A stretch of 64,000 nt of DNA from Geomobilimonas luticola (lineage in GTDB: Bacteria; Desulfobacterota; Desulfuromonadia; Geobacterales; Geobacteraceae). The notes below the pieces were generated by a model. The model ran no database searches. It saw only the letters and a list, made by a program, of their open reading frames with translations, and was not told the DNA's origin. The DNA lies in NCBI RefSeq assembly GCF_018476905.1, contig NZ_JAHCVK010000001.1:1354187-1418186 (forward strand), written 5' to 3'. Both the position numbers and the translations under genes were made by a program. Positions 60,101-64,000 of the stretch are shown one piece after another. How positions within the stretch are numbered: position 1 is the stretch's first letter; each line of letters starts with the position of its first letter.

Positions 60101-63100
60101 CCCCCAAACAGTACGCCTGGGACGGCACCAGCGTCGCTGCCCGCTATGCCCAGACCGGCAAGACCACCTGGGGCAAATACTCCACCGTCGGCAACGCGGC
60201 CCAGAAGCGGATTGCCAAATCCCTGTCGGCCCACGGCAACGCGGCGGGGAACCAGCGGGGTTGGAACACCAGCACCGGTGTGGATGGCGCCATAACGAAC
60301 ACCAGCGGCGGCACCGGTGTCCAGTGCTACGACTGCCACAACTCCCACGGCTCCAGCGTGGCGGGGATCACCAGCCGCTACTCCAGCGCCACGGGCAAGA
60401 AGCGGGGCGGGCTGCTGAAAGAGACCGTCACCGGTCAGGGGGGCTACGCCACCAGCTACAAGCCCCAGGCGGGAGGGAGTGCAGCGGACAAGAACGTACG
60501 CAATCCTGGGGCCAGCATCTGCCTCGACTGCCACCTCAACCAGACGGCAACCACTACTCCCTGGGGCTACGGCTCCACCTACGGTGCGACTCAGGCGATC
60601 CTCGGCTACTGGGATGCGCCGAAGTACCAGGATTACAGCACCTCCGGCGCCGAACGGCGCTATCCCTTCAAGAAAAAGAACCCGGTGATGGGTGGTCACT
60701 ACGGCGCCTCGGCACCGCTGTCCAGCACCCCGACAGGGTCCATCGACGGGCTCTGTACCCCCTGCCACGACCCCCACGGGGTGAGCCCGACCCTGGGGGC
60801 CAACCAGCAGTATGCGGTGCCGCTCCTGAAAGGTACCTGGCTCACCTCCCCCTACAAGGAGGATACGGCGCCGCAATATGATATTGGAGGCACCATCCGC
60901 GCGGACTATGGTTACGAAGGTGCCACGTACCGTATCGACCAGAACACCTTTGCTTCTGGCAACATCACCCAGACCGCCAGTCAGTCGGCAGGTTTGTGCC
61001 TCGGCTGTCACCCCAAAACCGCCCTGACGAACGGAACGACCCATACCTGGAAGAGCAAGGACAGGGTTCACGAGTCGGTGATGGACTGGAAAACCGCTCC
61101 CGGGACAAGGCAGCACAGCTATTCCTGCTCAAAATGCCATACCTCCCATGACAACTCGGTACTGCCGCGCCTGATGGTCACCAACTGCCTGGATGGGCGC
61201 CACAAAGGGCGGACCGCATACAATCCAAATCCGGCGATCACCGGGTCCGGTGCCGGAGACTATGACGGCTGTTACGGCCCGGCATGTTCTAGCCCGGCCT
61301 GGTACTACTCTTATGACTTGTGGGCATCCGGAAGCGGCCGCATCCCCGGAAACTATTACGGGGGAGACGGGAGTAATAGCCAGATAAGCTGTCACGAAGG
61401 AAACACGGGCAGTGGCACGGACCAGGGTTGGAATGTGGTTACGCCGTGGGCCATTGTTTATCCTCCCTCGGCACCGACCGGCATATCGGCTATCTCCGGC
61501 AATACCCTGTTGACATTATTCTGGACTGCCGGTACGGGTTCCTCCTCGTCGCTTATCCTCTATGGCACTGCCAGCGGAGTCTACGGGACCACCATCGATC
61601 CGGCCACATCCCCGCGGACAATCACCGGGCTTACCAACGGTGTAGTCATCTATTATCAAGTCGGCGCCAAGAACCCGGCAGGCACTGCCTGGAGTAACGA
61701 GTACAGTGCAACGCCTGCAGCTCCACCGACCGTTATCTCGCCGACCGCGACGGCAATTGCCAGAACCACAGCGACCCTTGGGGCGAATGTGGCCTCTAAC
61801 GGAGGATCGGCACTTACGGCCAACGGCACCTGCTGGGGACTGACCGCGAATCCGGTTACCAATTGTGTCGACCAAGGCTCTCATGCTATCGGGGTATTTA
61901 CCCAGGACAGAACCGGTCTTACCGAAGGATCGCGTGTCTACTATCGTGGGTATGCGACAAACTCGGCAGGCACAGGCTACTCTCCAGGAGGTACTATTTA
62001 CACAGAGCCGACACAGCCCACTACCCTAAGCTTTACAAGTGTGGGTGTTGCCGGGATAACGGTTAACTGGGCAACAGGCAGTAGCGGTAATGCGAAAAAT
62101 GTGATCGTGGTGATGAGATCCGGTTCGGCAGTTAACTCCGATCCAGTCGACGGCGTTACCTATACGGCCAATGCGGCATTTGGCAGCGGCACACAGATAG
62201 GCACCCTGAATTACGTTGTCTATAAGGGGACAGGAACCACGGTTGCAGTAACCGGCCTTTCGCCAGGCACCACCTATTATGTAAAGGTTTATGCGTTTGC
62301 GGCAGGCGCAGCTGGAACCGAGAACTACAACATCACGTCTCCACTTGCCGGCAGTCAGGTCACCAGCACGCCAACGGCACCGACCCTCACTTTGCCGACC
62401 GCGACCGCAATCGGCACCACCACGGCGACCCTTGGGGCGACTGTGGCCTCTAACGGAGGCGCAGCCATTACCGCGCGCGGCACGGTCTGGGGAACATCAG
62501 CGAATCCGACTGGCAATGCTGTGGCAGAAGGGGGGACGGCAACGGGCATCTTCACCCTTGGAAGAACAGGACTGACAGCCGGCACGAAACTATACTACCG
62601 TGGTTACGCGACAAACGGCACAACAGGATATTCCCCTGATGGCAGCTTCTATACGGAACCGTTGACACAGGCGTCGGGGGTGAACTTCACCGCAGTTGGC
62701 TCAACGGGTATGACCGTGAACTGGACGCGGGGGAGCGGTGACGGGGCCATAGTATTGATGAAGCAGGGGTCAGCAGTGAATTCGGACCCGGCAGACGGTA
62801 CGTACACTGGTTATACATCGAACTCGGTATTCGGCGGGGGCACGCAGATTGGCGCAGGCAATTATGTGGTGTACAAAGGTACAGGCGCCAGTGTTGCGGT
62901 AACCGGTCTGGCTGCCGGCACCTCATATTACGTGGCGGTATATGAATACCAGGGGACTGTGGACACCTTCGGCACGAACCAGGGAACTAACTACAAACCA
63001 ACCCCGGTAACTGGAAACCAGTCCACCAACTCAGGGGCAGCGCCGCCAGCGATTCCCACGCTTTCATCGCCATACTCAGGATTTAACGGTCAAGTCGGTT

Positions 63101-63342
63101 TTGAGGATGAGTACACCCCGTTAGAAATTTTAGTTTGGAATGCAGCCTCGGGGGCCACTGAGTATTACTGTGAAGTCTTGAACTACGGTGTCGTCGTCTC
63201 CAACAGCGGCTGGACTACTGCCTTATCGTACGACCCGGGCGACCTGCCCGACAACACTGATTACGATTGGCACGTCAAGGCGCGCAACGTAGAGGGTGAG
63301 AGCGGCTGGAGCGAAACCTGGACCTGGTTCGACCAGTGGTAA
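57166..63342 (+). CDS. Giant exported multihaem c-type cytochrome with fibronectin-III-like C-terminus
   Basis: The 2058-residue protein has a signal peptide (cleavage after VFA near residue 25). Between residues 37 and 1325 it has 25 canonical CXXCH motifs, four CX4CH (CSGTYCH 471, CTNLYCH 594, CTSLYCH 736, CSAISCH 841) and one CX3CH (CNSTCH 626). CX4CH followed by CXXCH is the Geobacter-specific paired motif (TIGR01904). After about residue 1430 come fibronectin-III-like beta domains with no haem motif, including a tandem duplication of about 215 residues. No membrane anchor or LPxTG-like end is seen. It is probably a surface or extracellular electron carrier. CAGGAG precedes the ATG at 57166. 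Confidence 0.95.
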   Translation: MKRHCAYIIGPMVLALLVATTVFAVDYPHNTANGYTCSGCHQSHSTLGTQGYTNLCLTCHNPADGKGGNKSFVPGDAANPFGNATSARPGTLYQTSHNWAGSDNVPQAGALPPLNPQMTKDNMRGTISCVRCHNVKNPRSSAFNSAPFLRSLNERDEMCLDCHRQRNSSSHLSGSHPVTVSYSGATKARPAAFYSEPVNSNLGNPTSALKLIGGEVLCTTCHRVHFADSASATYDSATSARQGSLVPSGGKLLRTDLRGASAAAPNICSDCHAGKGSHNNKGQNVQCADCHSGHVAYDANAVSDEEKRPNVFLIRRYMNISSSAGAVRNGRVFFQYTGSSRNYVDYRGTGVCQGCHAVPQGAGYPPEHASSEANVCASCHGHQSAIGSFSASCSSCHGYPPPAAAAGYAGVNETTSPHRRHAGGGVNYQYSCNECHKGNSHNTGTFQDVYLDRTGILAGSSATYDIATRTCSGTYCHGGSSSWQSNGSQPSPRWANPADAACGACHFASNASANNASPSHVMHAYVYAISCTTCHPSRFSGDRHVDGSVQWRFSSGKATVGVLGGKYDRAGATTSDGGKSGASNNLAGTGNGTCTNLYCHSTVQADGGVDAPTYGSPVWGTDLGSCNSTCHAVQAGSHGSTTTITTGSHTKHLAYNFGQSLTNSVLNCPTCHLWNPSPTPGCGGCHISHGPGPQPLFPAEIFTTHVNGSINVAFSPLFTPGTYNGSSIPRSGYGNCTSLYCHSNGTSVATGTVPVTTTPAWGSGSLTCSGCHGNPPAYATGLPKANSHQRHNFTCNSCHNGTTSDGTTITNAGNHVNRAYNVDPGGGASFSYTFNTTGGSCSAISCHGATSAQWGASSCLGCHSVAQGSRAAVTGQFGGSSHHVQGELTDAKCYQCHWEANSNGTINSAYHGGAAASGSPVDLVIYGAAARPTTFTAGATAVQYTADGSRGQIEKVTSHCLGCHSDQNNTTDPFGDGKTPKQYAWDGTSVAARYAQTGKTTWGKYSTVGNAAQKRIAKSLSAHGNAAGNQRGWNTSTGVDGAITNTSGGTGVQCYDCHNSHGSSVAGITSRYSSATGKKRGGLLKETVTGQGGYATSYKPQAGGSAADKNVRNPGASICLDCHLNQTATTTPWGYGSTYGATQAILGYWDAPKYQDYSTSGAERRYPFKKKNPVMGGHYGASAPLSSTPTGSIDGLCTPCHDPHGVSPTLGANQQYAVPLLKGTWLTSPYKEDTAPQYDIGGTIRADYGYEGATYRIDQNTFASGNITQTASQSAGLCLGCHPKTALTNGTTHTWKSKDRVHESVMDWKTAPGTRQHSYSCSKCHTSHDNSVLPRLMVTNCLDGRHKGRTAYNPNPAITGSGAGDYDGCYGPACSSPAWYYSYDLWASGSGRIPGNYYGGDGSNSQISCHEGNTGSGTDQGWNVVTPWAIVYPPSAPTGISAISGNTLLTLFWTAGTGSSSSLILYGTASGVYGTTIDPATSPRTITGLTNGVVIYYQVGAKNPAGTAWSNEYSATPAAPPTVISPTATAIARTTATLGANVASNGGSALTANGTCWGLTANPVTNCVDQGSHAIGVFTQDRTGLTEGSRVYYRGYATNSAGTGYSPGGTIYTEPTQPTTLSFTSVGVAGITVNWATGSSGNAKNVIVVMRSGSAVNSDPVDGVTYTANAAFGSGTQIGTLNYVVYKGTGTTVAVTGLSPGTTYYVKVYAFAAGAAGTENYNITSPLAGSQVTSTPTAPTLTLPTATAIGTTTATLGATVASNGGAAITARGTVWGTSANPTGNAVAEGGTATGIFTLGRTGLTAGTKLYYRGYATNGTTGYSPDGSFYTEPLTQASGVNFTAVGSTGMTVNWTRGSGDGAIVLMKQGSAVNSDPADGTYTGYTSNSVFGGGTQIGAGNYVVYKGTGASVAVTGLAAGTSYYVAVYEYQGTVDTFGTNQGTNYKPTPVTGNQSTNSGAAPPAIPTLSSPYSGFNGQVGFEDEYTPLEILVWNAASGATEYYCEVLNYGVVVSNSGWTTALSYDPGDLPDNTDYDWHVKARNVEGESGWSETWTWFDQW
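61723..63033 (+). repeat. Tandem duplication inside the cytochrome gene
   Basis: Two consecutive copies of about 650 bp (roughly 61723-62373 and 62374-63033) encode matching modules. PTATAIARTTATLGANVASNGG matches PTATAIGTTTATLGATVASNGG, GSAVNSDP recurs exactly, and NYVVYKGTG is present in both, as are YYRGYATN and TGYSP. The copies have diverged, so the duplication is not recent. Confidence 0.85.
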
Positions 63343-63473
63343 GGGTAAACTTTGAATTCAGCGCATAAACCAGCTGCACGACTGGTTGAAGTGCAAGAAG
63401 CTATTAAGTAAGCGCTTCACCGATGCTCCTCGTGATGATATGTCATGAGCTTTTCATCTTCTTTGCAGTACAT

Positions 63474-63497
63474 AAGCCCGCACCTGCGGGCTTTTTT
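63474..63497 (+). terminator. Terminator after the giant cytochrome gene
   Basis: AAGCCCGC and GCGGGCTT pair over ACCT, followed by TTTT. It lies about 130 bp past the stop codon. Confidence 0.82.
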
Positions 63498-63723
63498 ATG
63501 TCCGCAGTCTTGGAGGTAGCAGCTACGGGCGACAAAAATCTTGTTTGTTTTGCCGTATCAGTCATATGGCGGAACACATTTCCTGACGCAAAATATTTCA
63601 GATATCTCTTCCCCCCTTGACGGATAAATCCGTTGAACCCATCTCACTGTAATGTATACACAAAATTACATATTCGTATTTCTTTGAAATATTATATGGA
63701 TTGTTGGCAATTTACGTGGTTTT
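63498..63723. other. Gap before the last gene, no gene
   Basis: This AT-rich stretch of about 225 bp contains no supported coding sequence. Short frames here begin inside the terminator hairpin. Confidence 0.6.
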
Positions 63724-63739
63724 TGGCGTTAGTTTTGCT
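63724..63739 (+). promoter_or_regulatory. Sigma-54 (RpoN) promoter of the last gene
   Basis: TGGCGT-N5-TTGCT keeps GG and GC 10 nt apart. The ATG at 63917 is 179 nt after the GC element, nearly the same leader length as for the giant cytochrome. Confidence 0.65.
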
Positions 63740-63916
63740 TAATTACTTATTGGATAATTGGTTTCAAGATTGAAGATATAAGCGCTAACGTTCGGGATCC
63801 CGCCACCAGCGCTTAGTTGTTCGATCTGGATAACTCCATCATCCGATCTAGTGGGATGCCAACTAAAAATAATGTGTCTTGGACGGTATGATAATGATGA
63901 ACCTCAAGGGGGGTAT

Positions 63917-64000
63917 ATGCCATCCGTAATGAGAAACCTCTTTACCGTAACGGTGATAGCGCTAGTGGTGCAGGTGATATGGCAGGGGGGTGTTGCGAGT
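63917..64000 (+). CDS. Exported protein, N-terminal fragment (runs off the right edge)
   Basis: The frame is open from the ATG at 63917 to the window end (28 codons), preceded by AAGGGGGG. The codons give MPSVMRNLFTVTVIALVVQ and continue with a typical signal-peptide end. The product is exported. Its place behind a sigma-54 promoter like that of the cytochrome suggests another cytochrome or surface protein, but no haem motif is visible yet. Confidence 0.6.
   Translation, partial: MPSVMRNLFTVTVIALVVQVIWQGGVAS

Overview
The window looks like chromosomal DNA of a Geobacter-type bacterium (Geobacteraceae/Desulfuromonadales). The base composition is GC-rich. There is a giant multihaem c-type cytochrome with the CxxxxCH...CXXCH motif pairs typical of Geobacter, a membrane nitrate reductase cluster paired with an octahaem nitrite reductase, several GGDEF proteins, and two candidate sigma-54 promoters in front of exported cytochrome or exported-protein genes. 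The species cannot be fixed from the sequence alone.

Layout. 1-2.8 kb: the start of a penicillin-binding protein, a YihY/BrkB membrane protein and a YtxH/DUF948 pair. 2.9-11.4 kb, all on the minus strand: a central-carbon block reading E1-alpha, E1-beta and E2 of a 2-oxoacid dehydrogenase, then an ADP-forming acyl-CoA synthetase split in two subunits, then sucC and sucD. Together these could turn a 2-oxoacid into acyl-CoA and NADH, then into free acid and ATP. Inside this block a tiny rubredoxin-like gene is read in frame with the end of the synthetase beta gene, and two fold-back repeats flank sucC. 11.5-25.7 kb: housekeeping genes (dapF, HIT, nfo, an AbrB/PIN toxin-antitoxin pair, macro domain, dtd, a pabB-pabC fusion, a hydroxyacid dehydrogenase, typA, bamD) and two diguanylate cyclases.

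26.0-27.6 kb is the main surprise: three AT-rich orphan genes, each followed by an integron-type attC site or an attC-like remnant, with no integrase in the window. Two of the sites are 61 bp with correct core boxes and a single unpaired base in the stem. This reads as a CALIN (cluster of attC sites lacking an integrase) stranded between chromosomal genes.

27.7-39.5 kb, minus strand: dihaem cytochrome c, narG, narH, narJ, narI, two NarK transporters and an octahaem nitrite reductase with a CXXCK active-site haem, which together encode nitrate reduction to ammonium. An FNR/CRP-like palindrome (TTGAC-N4-GTCAA) lies upstream. A second copy, with the same 22-nt spacing to a -10-like hexamer, precedes a PAS protein and a cupin at 55.9 kb. 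39.8-55.7 kb: folA, a PAP2 phosphatase, mutS2, a release-factor-like gene, a bactofilin/M23 peptidase pair, lpxD, pgi, a radical-SAM/TVP38/flavoprotein group, MaoC, a secreted protein built of CxNCP repeats, metY and small orphans.

57.2-63.3 kb: one 2058-residue exported cytochrome with 25 CXXCH motifs, four CX4CH and one CX3CH, followed by fibronectin-III-like domains that include a tandem duplication of about 215 residues. The window ends 28 codons into another exported protein. No tRNA, rRNA, CRISPR array or transposase was seen.
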